From: Ilex aquifolium
Taxonomy: Eukaryota; Streptophyta; Magnoliopsida; Aquifoliales; Aquifoliaceae
Length of the DNA: 64,000 bases
Direction of reading: 5' to 3'
Assembly (NCBI GenBank): GCA_951799425.1
Contig: OX637409.1
Span: 12,930,960 to 12,994,959, forward strand
Positions 24,063-35,327 of this stretch are shown one piece after another. Each line of letters opens with the position of its first letter. Position 1 is the first letter of the stretch. The notes below the pieces were generated by a model. The model did not search any database, was not told where the DNA came from, and worked only from the letters and a program-made list of their open reading frames with translations. Made by a program: the position numbers and the translations under genes.

Positions 24063-24368
24063 GATGTCTTGGTTGTGTTGTTTCTTTTGGTTTCAGATTG
24101 TACACACTAGGGTTAGTTTTGTCAGCCCAGTAGAAATGTCTTTAGGATTTTGGGCCGTTTTGTTTTGAACTCTAACCTGTTGTACTAAACTTTTGAAAGT
24201 GATTAATGGAAAGTACCACATTTGTTTGTTCTATCTTGCCCAAATTCATTTCTTAATTTCATTGTGATTTTTGCATTTTCAATGTTTGGTGATTTACTTG
24301 TGTAGATCGATTGTTGTAGTTATTACTTTGTGGTTTGAAAATAAAGTTTGCTAGGGACTAGCAAAACT

Positions 24369-24382
24369 AAAGCTGGGGGGTG
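24369..24382 (+). other. Polypurine tract of Athila C
   Basis: AAAGCTGGGGGGTG immediately precedes the LTR start TGATTAGC. The same tract, inverted, borders the LTRs at 51421 and 53479. Confidence 0.88.
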
Positions 24383-26080
24383 TGATTAGCACAAAATATT
24401 GCACATCATATACACATTTGTACCCTTTTTTACTTGCTTTTGAGGTGAAAATGGGATGAATTGTAATATTTCTAATAAATAATAAGGTTTCGGTGTGTTT
24501 GCAGGCAAATAGTTGGAAATGGCGTGAGTTAAGCCTCCATCATAGTGCTTAAAGTCAATGGAGATGAAGGGGAGGCTTGACGATGGCTTGGAAGGTGAAA
24601 ATACCAAGATTTGAGCAAAACAAGTAAAAACCTACCGGTAGGTTTGCCCATAAAACTACCGGTAGGTTTTGTGTACTAGAGTTGGTTCTACCGCACACCT
24701 TCCAGAAGGTTTTGGCTATTGGAGTAAAACCTACCGGTAGGTTTGGCCATCGATCTACCGGTAGGTTTTGCTGAAAAAAGGCCTGAACTCTGCAACTCAA
24801 CACCAACTTCTTGGGGGGCCCACCTACACTTGTCCCACACCTACCCTGACATGTTCCACATATAATCATGCCATTTCTTGCACAAAGTTCTGAATTAGAA
24901 GAAGAATCATGGAAGAAGAGGAAAGAGAAGGAGAAAGGCTGATAAAGTGCAGGGAAGTATAGGGCATGTCTGCTACTTGCTTGTGCAGGCTTCCAAACCT
25001 CCGAAAATCATTGAATCTCTGTAGCATACAGACTATATGCTTTATAGACGAAAATAGGGAAGGGACATGAGACATTTACACACCATAGTTCAACACTTTT
25101 AGAGAGAGAAGCTCCCAAGGTAGAAGACATAGTTTTAGAGAGAGAAAGCTTATATTTTTGCAATTTCTTCACCCATTTCACTTTTAACAAGCTGTAAGAC
25201 TCTTTTAATCTTTGTTTCTTACATTGTAATTCGTTTATTTCAAGTTTAATCGAGTTTAATCTATTATTCTTGCACTCTTACATTTTATGTTGGGTATGCT
25301 CTGCAACTTCTTCATTTTGGTATGAAAATGAATTTCTCTTTGTAGTTGACTTCTTCCTAGCTTTAATATATGTTCTAAGTTTCATTCTCAACTCATTTTC
25401 ATTTTCATTTCTTCTACATGTCTCTTTACAACATGAATGCTTTTACTTCAACCATGAGTAGCTAAGCTTTATGTTGGCTAATCCAAGGGGAACTTCCTAT
25501 TGGGTATGCTAAATCAACTTTTCTCTTTTCTACCTCGTAGTGTAAAGTGCTTGGTTTGGCTAAGTTGAGTGCGGACGTGGTTGTGAGCTCTTGATACACC
25601 GTAGACTTGTCACGGGGTATGCTTGAGCCTACATTCCACATTAGTCCCTCACTTCCTATGAATCAATCAAGCACCTAGGCGCCATTGGTTGAATGAATTG
25701 AGTTGATTTGGCATTCCCATTGGAATGACCTCTTCGGATTAGCAACCTTGTTTTTATTGCATTTCTACAACCAATCTTCACTCACCAAAACACCAATTCA
25801 CAAGATTTTTACACTTCTCATTTTTACCAAATCACCTTCACACAATTCACATTCCTTCCTTGAGGAGACGACCTTGGAATACCCATTCCAAATAAAACAC
25901 AACACTCGAAAGTATCTCTACGCTTGGGGAGCACTTTTGTACACACACACATTTTCATCCACACACACGTTCACCCCATTTCTTGTATGATATCCGAGGG
26001 AGAGTGAAACTCACCTAATCGTATAAGGAACATACACATTACTGGAATCATGGTCGGAGATTAGGGAACGCAATCAAGCA
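24383..26080 (+). mobile_element. 3' LTR of Athila C
   Basis: A 1.7-kb LTR from TGATTAGCACAAAATATTG to GGAACGCAATCAAGCA. It matches, in inverse orientation, the LTRs at 11312, 26463, 41319 and 51787. The polypurine tract on its left and foreign DNA on its right identify it as the 3' LTR. Confidence 0.9.
24631..24770. repeat. CCTACCGGTAGG cluster in C LTR
   Basis: Exact copies at 24631-24642 and 24730-24741 and variants CTACCGGTAG at about 24656 and 24755, plus a degenerate one near 24706. They lie 250-385 bp after the LTR start, the same position at which other Athila LTRs carry GTACCGGTAC. Confidence 0.92.
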
Positions 26081-26440
26081 CGGATGAGAAATTATAAGGT
26101 TCGTTCTCCTAACCATAACTTGGATAACTCGTTGCAACATAATGGTCAGGGTAAAAAATTTTCGGGGCCCAATAATGAAATTGATCCTTCACATGCAAAG
26201 TCTTGGACCGTATAATTTAATGGACACTCACTAGTGATGTGCTCATACTCATCACAAATCTCACACACATTTTCAAAATTTGGGGCATTTAACACATTTT
26301 CATAAAAATTATGAAACATTACATAAAACATCAACTACAACAAGCTATTTACAATCGAGACGACATACCTTGGCCCGTGATGAAAATCATGAGACTTACC
26401 TATGCCGTCCAAAATCACCTTTGAACTCGACGCTTAACCT
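26081..26440 (-). pseudogene. Gag stub of Athila derivative E
   Basis: On the minus strand a short frame (26334-26146) encodes a CCHC knuckle, CEICDEYEHITSEC, only about 200 bp after the primer site; the residues GPENFLP follow, and further on another frame gives ATSYPSYG-like residues of the Athila gag C-terminus. The large gag N-terminal domain is absent, so E was probably an internally deleted, non-autonomous element. The stub ends abruptly at the LTR of C (26080). Confidence 0.75.
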
Positions 26441-26458
26441 TGCCTGGCAATGGCTCCA
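26441..26458 (-). other. Primer binding site of E (Athila type)
   Basis: The minus strand reads TGGAGCCATTGCCAGGCA four bases after the LTR end. It differs at four positions from the Athila primer site TGGCGCCGTTGCCGGGGA (tRNA-Asp type, from memory). This shows that the LTR to its right is a 5' LTR. Confidence 0.8.
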
Positions 26459-29100
26459 AAAATGCTTGATCCAGTTTACCCTAATCTCCAAACAAGAACC
26501 CTCGAATGTGTATATGGCTTATGTGAGTAGGTGAGTGTCACTCTCCCTCAGGTTCGATCATAGAAATGGGGAAAATGTGTGTGGATGAACAAAAACGTGT
26601 GTGTGCAAAAGTACTCCCCAAGCGGAGAGAGACTTTCGAGTGTCGTGTTTTACTTGGAATTGAGTATTCCAAGGTCGTCTCCTCAGGGAAGGAAGGTTGA
26701 ATTTTGGTGAACGTGATTTTGTAAAAAATGTAAAGTGTAAAATCTTGAGAGTTAGTGTTTTGGTGAGTGGAGTTTTTGCTAAAAATGTAATGAAAACAAG
26801 GTTGGCTAATCCGAAAGGGTCATTCAAATGGGAATGCCAAATCAACTCAAAACATTCTTCCAATGGTGTCTCAGTGCTTAATTGATTCGTAGGAATTGAG
26901 GAACTAATGTGGAGGTGTAGGCTCAAGCATACCCCATGACAAGTCTACGGTGTATCAAGAGCTCACAACCATATTCGCACTCAACCTAGTCAAACCAAAC
27001 CACTTTACACTAGAGAAAGAATGGACGAGAGTCGATTTCACATACCTAAGAGGAAATTCCCCTTGGATTAGCCAACTAAAAGTCTAGCTACTCATATTCA
27101 AAGCAAGAACAAACATAAAAGAAAAAAACATGGTAATGAAATCAAACATGAACTTGCATTAATGTAAAGAGAAGTTTAAACTACAAAAGAAATAGCATTC
27201 ATACACAAAATGTAATGCTTAAAGAGAAAATACCCAAATGTACAACTTGAAATGCTAGAAGATGTAGTTAAACTTGAATACACTTGAATGAAAGAGTTTA
27301 AAGTGAAAGAGAGAAAGATTACAAGTAGTTTAAAGCTTATAACACTGAAAATGGTAAAGAAATATGAAAACCCAGCTTTCTCTCTCTAACTTCATCTTTT
27401 TTTTTAAAAAAATTGAAAAGTGTTTTACATATATTATTGAGAAACACATATAACTTTTTATAAGCTGCTATCAGTACAAATCATTGATAAACAATTGAAA
27501 ATCCGTGGAAAGTAGAAAAGAAAATATCTATAACATTAACAAATTTCACAAGCAGCAGACTCTAAGAACTATATAATTCTCCAAATTCTTTTAAGGCTAT
27601 CATGACATACCATAGAAGTCTGGCCCCCATGTCCAGCGACTCATTGTTCGACCCAACAAGATACAAAGTGACATGGACTTTCACAAAGAATATTGAGATG
27701 CCTTGGCAGCCATACTAGTCACCTGAGCCTACATTTGAGCAGCTCCAACTTTTGAAGTCGTGGCTTGATGGAAAAACTGTTCCCTCGACAACAACCTCAC
27801 AGTCCTCAAATACTGATCAATCGGTACTGCCCCCATTTCCACCGCCTTATCCATTGAATAAATCATATCCTCTATAGCCATATCCGAAGTCGAACACTCG
27901 AGCATTTGCTTAGAAAGAATATCACAGGGCTCAAAAGCATCATCCACATTTACATTGCCCATTTTTGCCATCTTCGCTTCATTGTCTCTCAACCACCCCT
28001 CCAAAACATCGGTATTTGTCAAAACCATCTGCAATTGCTGCTCCAACCCTTCTTTCTCATGCCGCATTTCCCTCAACCCTTTTAACAACTGTTCCTCTCG
28101 CTGTCTCAACACCATTTGGGCAGTAGATAAACTGTCTATTTCTGCCTCCCTCATCTTTCTCAAAGCCCCTATATCGCTATGCAAGCTTTCCATAAGCTTA
28201 TTAATGGCATTCCTCTTGAAAACCTCAGTCGGGTCCTCTGTTGCAGCCACCTCTGGCCTCTGCAGGGACGGTGGCAGAATCCTCCCTCCACCGCCACCAC
28301 CACTCCTTTATGGTGATGGTGGATAAGTCCTGGGAGGAATCGCCGGTCGGTTCGACCCCACCACTGTCGAATTCAAAGAAACCACCGAAGACCCATTATT
28401 TTGGGAGGCAAAACTAGGGTTAGGGTTAGTAGGGTTTGGAGTGGGTCTACGCTGCGCATAGAGCGGTGGATCACAGCCAAAAAAGTGGCTCAAATTGTGA
28501 GCCAAATCAACCAAATTAGAACTAGGGTAGACCCAACTTTGCAAATATTGAATCGATACGACCCCCGAAGGATTGACGAAAGAGTGGGGGCGTTTGATGA
28601 TCATGTCACGAGTTGGGTTGACGAAGACTAAAGGAGGGTGGCGAGGGTAAGACTCCATGAGCCAAATGATGATCAGAATGTTGTAGGTGACGTCTTGGAA
28701 GATAATCAGAACGGTACTGACTTGATCTGAAATGTGTACACCCAAGTGTAGGCGGTCAAGCTGTAGTAATAATTCGGTTTGAGTCCGGAGTCGAATCCAC
28801 AGGGAACTTATGTGGTGTTTTTGAGATAAGCAGTGGTGGAGACCTATCGTTTGTAACCTTTGAGATTTGTTGAGAGATGTGAGATTTCCTGGACAGAATA
28901 TAAGATTCTTTACAAGAGAATTTTCTTAACAAAACAGGAGATAAATGCTAATGAAAAAGGGTCACTCTTTAGTTCAAGGATCTGGACATGTAGTTAATTA
29001 TCTGGTGTATTATACTTGTGCTTGATAACTCAATTAACTCCCGTGTCAACAGCAAGTTAATCGGAAGATAAAGATGGACTGTGAAAATTAAGAACATGAT

Positions 29101-31260
29101 TGTAGAGATCTGAAAACTGAAGATAAAATTTTCAGTTTTGCCGGTAGGACACTATTCATGCATCATTTGTTGTAGAGTACTACATATGCATCATTTATGC
29201 GTAGGTCATGTTTAGGAGCATAATTTGAGTATGCCATAGAAGAGAAACATGCTTAGAATGTTAAAATACACCTACTGTGTGAATTTGAGCATAAACGGAA
29301 ACAGTTTCAAAATTTGGACAAAAAGGGTATCTCGGGTGGCCTAGGTGGGACCGGCCAAACTCGGCCACTATAAAAAATATATTTTTTTGAAAATTTTCAT
29401 TTAAAATAATTTTAAGAACTTTGGCTAAAATAAAATGTCGAATTGAGGCGTTTCGGGACGAGTTGTAATGTAACGGGGTCCCGAATTCATCAAGGGCAAA
29501 AGGGTCATTTTGCACCTTTGCCCTCCACTATAAATACAGACCTTTTAGTGAAAAAATATCAGTATTTGGCCTGAAGATAGAGCAGTACACGTTTTTGGAG
29601 GAAAAGAGAAGAAAAACCCTAAGTTCTTCAAGCTTCAAGCCACCAAAACTCATTCCTAGGCCAAGATTCTTGCAAGACTTCCTTCTAAGAAGTTGTTCCT
29701 ATCAACAAGAGCTATATTCTCACCGATCGGTTCGGCTATAAAGCGAACACAACTCCCTTGGTTTGAGAAAAACCATTCTAGGTATGATGTTTTACTAAGT
29801 TGGGAATAGATTTAAGTTTTCTTGCCTTTCCATGTGTAGATTGAATGATTTAGGTGTTTACTTGATGCTAGAAAATCATTTAGTTGGTAGTTGCTTTGAA
29901 AACTTAGAGTTAATGGCTTAAGTACTTTTGTGTTCTTTGAATTTCTTGACAATTTGTTGCTATGATTAAGGTGTATATTGCTTATGTGTTGAATTATCAT
30001 ATTCTACCTTATGTTTATGTAGAGAAACTCTTGTGGTTTGAGAGTTATGATTTATTCCATGAATTGGTAATTTGTGTATTTGTATTTCTTTGAGAAATTG
30101 TGAAAGTAATGAACATGAAATATGATCACATGTTTAATTCATTGAATTGTGCCTCACATTCATGTAGATAAAGTGTTATGAATTTAAAGTTATGATTTTA
30201 CTTTATAAAGGGGGCATATTTTAAGTTATACGCCAAGTGTTTGATGAAATGTTTCATAGAATTTACATTGAGAAAAATCATAGCATCTTGGCATACATGA
30301 GTCCTTGGAACATAGTGTGGGTTGAGCACTTGGTGCTATGCATTATGAGGGTGTAGATCCTGTGGTGAAAAACCCAAAATCTGGCCAATGACAGTACTCG
30401 CGGGCTGACGGGGGCGGACCGTGAAGCGAGACATGGGTGCCATAGAGTTGCATGGGTGTGTCATACATATTGACATTGCATAGTATTGAGGGATTACGGG
30501 TTGTAGCTTTTAAAATGTACACTTGCACATGCTACACCTTAAATTTGTTCCTAGCATTAGTATTTTGTCATACCAGCGGTTGAGCTGACCCATTCGTGGG
30601 ATATCATATTACAGATGAGGCTCCCGGTACTTGAGACTTGAGTAAGTCTTAAAGGAAGGAGAGAAAAAGGGCTTGAATGGATATTTGGCCCTTGAGGCAT
30701 ATTTTGTATGTATGGGCATAAGCCCAAATGACTTGTATTTCAATTTGGAAAAGTAATAGATTATAAACCTTGGGTCATTTTAAAGTGTAAGGGTGTAAAC
30801 CCAATTGATATGTTGGATGTCTTTATTTAATGAGTATCATATGTGTATATTGGGGCAATTAGATGTGTATGTTGAGAACAAGGGATGTATGTTTAATTTA
30901 CATGGATTGTGGCCACCGAGTGAGGGTGGGTTGTGATATATTTATGCATATGAAAATTGTAAATATTAGGTGGGAAAAAGGCTTGGAAAACAAAGGAGGT
31001 TATGTCGAAATTTTTTTGAAAAATTAAAAGACTTGTTAAGTGTGTAAAACACCTTTTAAATAGGTGGGAATGATGTCAAAAGGGGGGTTTTAGAAACCTT
31101 GAAGGAATAGGCTAACAATGGAATAAAAATGGCTTGAAAAACTTTGGGAAAAAGTGGGAAATGAATGAGAAATCAATTTATCCAACCTAATGACCTTTCA
31201 TTTACTTTTCTTCTTCTTTTTCACTCACTCCTCGGGTTTGTGGAAATTCGGGGCGTGACA
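29101..31260 (+). mobile_element. Solo LTR nested in F
   Basis: 2.16 kb with ends TGTAGAGATC and CGGGGCGTGACA and a perfect duplication ATGAT (29096-29100, 31261-31265). The end sequence suggests a gypsy chromovirus. A TATA box lies at 29529-29536. There is no internal region and no recognisable gene. Confidence 0.94.
29529..29536 (+). promoter_or_regulatory. TATA box of the nested solo LTR
   Basis: TATAAATA, about 430 bp after the LTR start, followed by a leader with AAAACCCTAAGTTCTTCAAG. No CpG palindromes precede it, unlike most other LTRs here. Confidence 0.7.
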
Positions 31261-32265
31261 ATGATTCCGATATCTTTCTAGAAGTTTACAAGAATTGTCT
31301 GTGCCGAGACTTAACCCGTCTACAAACAAGCAAGTGTTTCTACAAGACATCCAATCATGACATTAATATTCCATTCTTTAAATGAAGCACAATAAGGGGG
31401 AAGATTGAAGGGTAGTCCTGAAGATCTAGCCGGGGTATTTGCCTTAAACCAATGAGTCTTTCTATGCAAGAGTCATCTGTGTCATAGAGAGAACCCATGA
31501 TTATACAAAGTACCTTAGCTGTGCTAGATGCAATCAATCATCCAATAAACAAGGAGAAATAAACGTTAAGCATTAGAACAGAGCACAAATATAATTCCTG
31601 GATAACTTATACATGCCCTTCTCCTCTTACTAAAGAGTGAATGAGAAACTACTCACTCTTCATGGCTTTGGTAAAGCTAGAAAAGTGAGTGATGCTCATC
31701 CCTCCAAGTAGAAGAATTAAAAGATAAAATAACAATGAACAAGGAGCCAATCTTTAACAAAGATTGAGTGAATCACGTTCCACCCTTCACAGCTTTGGTA
31801 AAGCTCTAGAAAAGTGGAAGAGTTTCACTCCTCCAAGAAAGAAAGAAGCTCAAGCAATGGAAGTGAAGTACATAAACAATAAAAGTAGAAGAAAGCTAGT
31901 CACATTTGGAGGGTGGCTTCCTCAACCAAGAAATGGAGGGTTGCTTCCTCAACCAAAAGATGAACTAACTCCCTTCTATGCATGTAAATGAAAGGATAAG
32001 CATAAAACTACTCTTATTGATTAATCCTAATTAATGCATGAATTAATTAAGTTAATAGGTCAATTGTGTTAGTAAAACAAAGTTAAACTAATCAAAATTG
32101 ACCTATTAGGGTTAGTATGTGAATTAGGGATAATGCATTAATTGTTGTTCTTTTCAGGGTTTTATGCGTCAAAACTACAAACTACCGGGGAGCCAATTGT
32201 GACAAAGCTACAAATTCTAGGATGACAATTATTAAAGCTCTAAACAAGAGAGATGAAAGTAATCC

Positions 32266-32465
32266 AAATGTCATCTTTTGGAGGTTTGTGAATGACAACT
32301 TTTGGAAGTTTGCGAATGACAACTTTTGGAAGCTTGTGAATGACAACTTTTGGAAGTTTGTGAATGACAACTTTTGGAAGCTTGTGAATGACAACTTTTG
32401 GAAGCATGTGAATGTCATCTCTTGGGCTTGTGAATGGCATCTTTGGTGTTTGTGAATGTCATCCC
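32266..32465. repeat. 24-bp tandem repeat in F loop
   Basis: At least five near-identical and several degenerate units of 24 bp (core TGAATGACAACTTTTGGAAG). Because 24 is a multiple of three, open frames occur on both strands (for example FWKLVNDN repeats), but no start context or homology supports a protein. Confidence 0.9.
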
Positions 32466-32582
32466 TTGAGGGTTGTAAATGCTATCTTTTGGTTGCCTAT
32501 AAATACCACCCCTTTGTGGCTTGTAAAAAACATCAAATTTTTGCTAGAGATCTCTTTGGTTGTGGAAAACCCTCCAAAAGTA

Positions 32583-32640
32583 ATTGTTGCTTTCTTGTAT
32601 TGTTGCTTTCTTGTATTGTTACTTTCTTGTATTGTTGTTT
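32583..32640. repeat. 16-17-bp tandem repeat
   Basis: Three to four copies of a unit close to TTGCTTTCTTGTATTG, next to the 24-bp array. Confidence 0.85.
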
Positions 32641-33936
32641 TCTTCTAATTGAAGTATTACCTTCTTTTATTGTAGTTTGTCTCTTTTAATTTCATGTCTA
32701 GAAGAAAGATAGATTGCTTTTGGTTGTGGATTACCATCCAAAAGTGACTACTTTTCTTCTACTTTTAATTTGTGTTTCATTCACTTCCATTGCTTGAGCT
32801 TCTTTCTTCCCTTAGAGGAGTGAAACTCTTCCACTTTTCTAGAGCTTCGCCAAAGCCGTGAAGGGTGGAACGTGATTCACTCATTCTTTGTCGAAGATCG
32901 GCTCCCTGTTTAGTGTGCTTTGCTTTGTGATCCCTTTACTTGGAGGAATGAGCATCACTCAATTTTCTAGCTTTACTAAAGCCATGAAGAGTGAGTAGTT
33001 TCTCATTCACTCTTTAGTAAGAGGAGAAGGGCATGTATAAATTATCCGGATGTTATATTTGTGCAATTTCGATTATGCTTAATGCTTTATATTCCCCATG
33101 CTTATTGACAGATTGATTGCATCTAGCAAAGCTAAAGTACTTTGTATAACCAAGAGTTCTTTCTGTAACATAGATAACTCTTGTATAGAAAGACTCATTG
33201 GTTCAAGGCAAGTACTCCGGCTAGATCTTCATGACTACCCTTCAATCTTCACAATTATTGTGCTTAAATTAAAGAATGGAAATGGAATATTAATGTCATG
33301 ATTGGATGTCTTGTAGAAACACTTGCTTGTTTGTAGAGGGGTTAAGTCTCGGCACAGACAATTCTTGTAAACTTCTAGAAAGACATCGGAATCATATACT
33401 TAATTCTCATAATCCACATTTATCTTTCGATTAACCTGCTGTTGACACGGGGGTTAATTGAGTTATCATGCACAAGTATAACAAACCGGATAATTAACTA
33501 CATGTCCATATCCTTGAACTAAAGAGTGACTCTTTTATATTAAAGTCTATCTCACATTTTGTGTAGAAAACTCTCCTAGAAAGAATCTTATATTTTGTCC
33601 AGAAAGAATCTTGAACACCACAATTTCAAATCTCAAAGGATACAACCAACTGGTCTCCACCACTGTTTACTTTGAAACATTAACAACAGCTCCCTGTGGA
33701 TTCGACTCCGGACTCAAACCGGATTATTACTACAGCTTGACCGCCTGCACTTGGGTGTACACATTTCGGATCAAGCCACTTATAACAAACAAGGAGATGT
33801 TGGACTAAAGCCAAACTAATCTCTAAAATAAAAACATCATAAAAAGAAAATGTAAGCTTGAATCTACAATGTGAGTGGGAGTCTAAGCCTCCATCAACCC
33901 TTCTACTTGGCTCCTCTAGCTCTCCAACAAGGGGAG

Positions 33937-33944
33937 TATTTATA
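33937..33944 (-). promoter_or_regulatory. TATA box of F
   Basis: The minus strand reads CTATAAATACTCCCC. It lies about 95 bp downstream, in element sense, of the last CGTTCGAACG copy. Confidence 0.8.
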
Positions 33945-34038
33945 GGCAAGACGAGGAGACAAGAGGAGGTGAAGGAATAGTGTATGCCGCCCAAGTCCAA
34001 GTGAAAAACCAACCACTCTGCTGCCAGTCTGTGGAGAA

Positions 34039-34350
34039 CGTTCGAACGTGAGTTGACGTTCGAACGTTGTTTCTGTTTTTGCACTAAGGGCGTTCGAACG
34101 CCAGATGTGTTCTGACCCTTTCACTCGAGTGATCTGTTGGTCTTCTGTGAAGTTTAGTTCCAACTCTATGCAGTAGTCTGGTCTTCAATCAACTCAAGTG
34201 CACGTTCGAACGTGAGTTGGCGTTCGAACGTGACACTCAAGTGCCTCATAGTTTCACAGTCTTCTTTCCTAACTGCAACACGCCTTCTCTTAGCAGTTGA
34301 GCCTGCTACAGTGCAATGTGGCCGTTCGAACGTGAGTTGGCATTCGAACG
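34039..34350. repeat. CGTTCGAACG cluster in F LTR
   Basis: Exact copies at 34039-34048, 34057-34066, 34091-34100, 34203-34212, 34221-34230 and 34323-34332, with a variant at about 34341. Pairs are separated by the spacer TGAGTTG(A/G). They sit 190-495 bp after the LTR start and upstream of the TATA box. Confidence 0.93.
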
Positions 34351-35327
34351 TTCTGGCTGTGCTCCAAGCTTTTCCAATTTTGTGCTTTAATGTGCTGGTG
34401 TTGCATTCAAGTGTGGTACTCATTGTTCTTGAGTCCTTGTTCAGTTTAGGGCCTGAAATGACATCACTTAAACTCCATCAAAGTACAATTAGTCTTAAAA
34501 TGGCATAGTAACATGCTACTTTTAAGTGCTAATCAGGTACCATCAACTTGTAGAAGGTTGACGGTACGACCGTCGTTGTGGGTGAAGACGGCGGTCTTGG
34601 GTTGGATTGAAGGGTAAGCGTTGGAGAGAGATGAGGTGTTGACGGATCAGCCATTTCAAGTCTTCGGAGTAGGGGAAGGCCGATGGGCCACGTTTAGAAA
34701 GAACGCTGCTCAGTAATGGTTGGGTGTATTGGGAGTTTGGAGATGATGACCCTGAATGGACTACCGGTGGTGGAACCATCACCGTCGTGTGTGTGTGTGG
34801 TTGTGGTGGTGGTGATGGTGATGGGGTGGTGGATTTGTAGTCTTGTGATTGGGAGTATTTCGGGAGGCTTTTTGATTAAGCGATTCCTTCGAGCGGTTGA
34901 ATTGCGAGTATTTCGGGAGGCTTGAGCTGTCTATCTCTAAAACTACTCCTAAGCTTAGGTAGCCTCCTTCCTTTTCAAAAGCTTATGTGAAGCTGAATAA
35001 ATGGTGTAGAGACCTCTGCATTTTCGTCCATAGGGCTCCCCTAGCTTGTGTGTGCAGGCCTCCCATCAGTGGGAGGTGAGGTGATGCATTGGACAGGCTA
35101 GGACAAGCATAGCCTACACCCATCATGCCTCCTTCTTTCACTTTTAAGCCTCCAAATCCTCATGTAATGTGTCCATATCTTCACCACTCATCCACACTTA
35201 GTTGTAGGGTTCCGAAAGCCATCATTTACCCTATGATTACCTGCAACATCAAAATTTCAACATTATTCATAAATTTGACTAACTCTTAAGTAATTAAATG
35301 CAAAGTTGAGTTAAAATGCATGTAAGC

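Larger units (their letters stand above)
9647..26080 (+). mobile_element. Athila-type element C (5' end outside window)
   Basis: A plus-strand Athila element read from mid-gag to its 3' LTR. Order: gag remnant, protease, RT, RNase H, integrase, G-rich spacer, env-position ORF, polypurine tract, LTR. It is interrupted by solo LTRs at 11312-13117 and 15688-17947 and by a Helitron at 19381-21598. Element A inserted into its gag, so the missing 5' part should lie left of the window. Its right end abuts a minus-strand Athila gag stub, into which C presumably inserted. Confidence 0.88.
28718..33781. repeat. Long inverted repeat in F
   Basis: The left arm is 28718-29100 plus 31266 to about 31862; the right arm is about 32770-33781 in reverse complement. 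Matching landmarks include CTTGGGTGTACACATTTC next to GACCGCCTGCACTTG (right arm) against their complements near 28735-28760, and the CTAGAGCTT..CCACTTTTCT block. Arms are about 1 kb; the left arm is split by the solo LTR 29101-31260. Confidence 0.85.
28718..34535 (-). mobile_element. Rearranged Athila LTR (F) inside ELC
   Basis: The outer ends are TGACTTGATCTG (28718) and GTGCTAATCA (34535), flanked by a perfect 5-bp duplication GGTAC (28713-28717, 34536-34540). Both ends match the LTR at 49698-51421. In minus sense the first 700 bp run normally through palindromes and a TATA box; then comes an inverted copy of the LTR's second half (33781 down to about 32770), a unique loop with tandem repeats, and the second half in normal orientation (about 31860 to 28718) carrying a nested solo LTR. 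No gag or pol is present. Confidence 0.88.
27397..34930 (-). pseudogene. ELC: ELC/VPS23 (TSG101 homologue) retrocopy, broken
   Basis: ELC is the ubiquitin-binding ESCRT-I subunit that sorts membrane cargo at endosomes. On the minus strand the N-terminus (ATG at 34782, then [20 protein letters not shown]) opens the UEV domain; its second half lies at 28717-28311 ([39 protein letters not shown]), followed by a Pro-rich linker and, to 27729, the coiled coil and steadiness box (EVFKRNAINKL, LREMRHEKEGLEQQLQ, SKQMLECSTSD, LLSREQFFHQATTSKV). Breaks: a one-base frameshift near 34625, a 5.8-kb insertion at 28718-34535 and a TAA stop at 28308-28310 in the linker. A T9 run at 27397-27405 (poly-A on the minus strand) and its position inside an LTR indicate a retrocopy. 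ELC is intronless in Arabidopsis as I recall, so lack of introns is not evidence. A target duplication is not clear. Confidence 0.9.
26463..35327 (-). mobile_element. 5' LTR of E, split by the ELC retrocopy
   Basis: Two LTR blocks, 26463-27396 and about 34931-35327, align to adjacent parts of the intact LTRs at 11312-13117 and 41319-45621, so they were once contiguous. The left end (TGCTTGATCC) touches the primer site. The right end lacks about 36 bp that normally finish at TGTGCT..TCA. Between the blocks lies the ELC pseudogene with its own insertions. Confidence 0.85.

Noticed and set aside
32182..32455. Protein with 8-residue repeats (FWKLVNDN or FTSFQKLS)
   Set aside because: Product of the 24-bp minisatellite; open on both strands because the period is a multiple of three.
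33934..34350. CGTTCGAACG as a heat-shock element array
   Set aside because: Heat-shock elements need alternating GAA and TTC separated by two bases; here TTC and GAA abut as TTCGAA, so the spacing does not fit.
27397..34930. Functional ELC gene with a large intron at 28718-34535
   Set aside because: The insertion has TG/CA ends and a GGTAC target duplication, and the flanking exonic sequence carries a frameshift and an in-frame stop.
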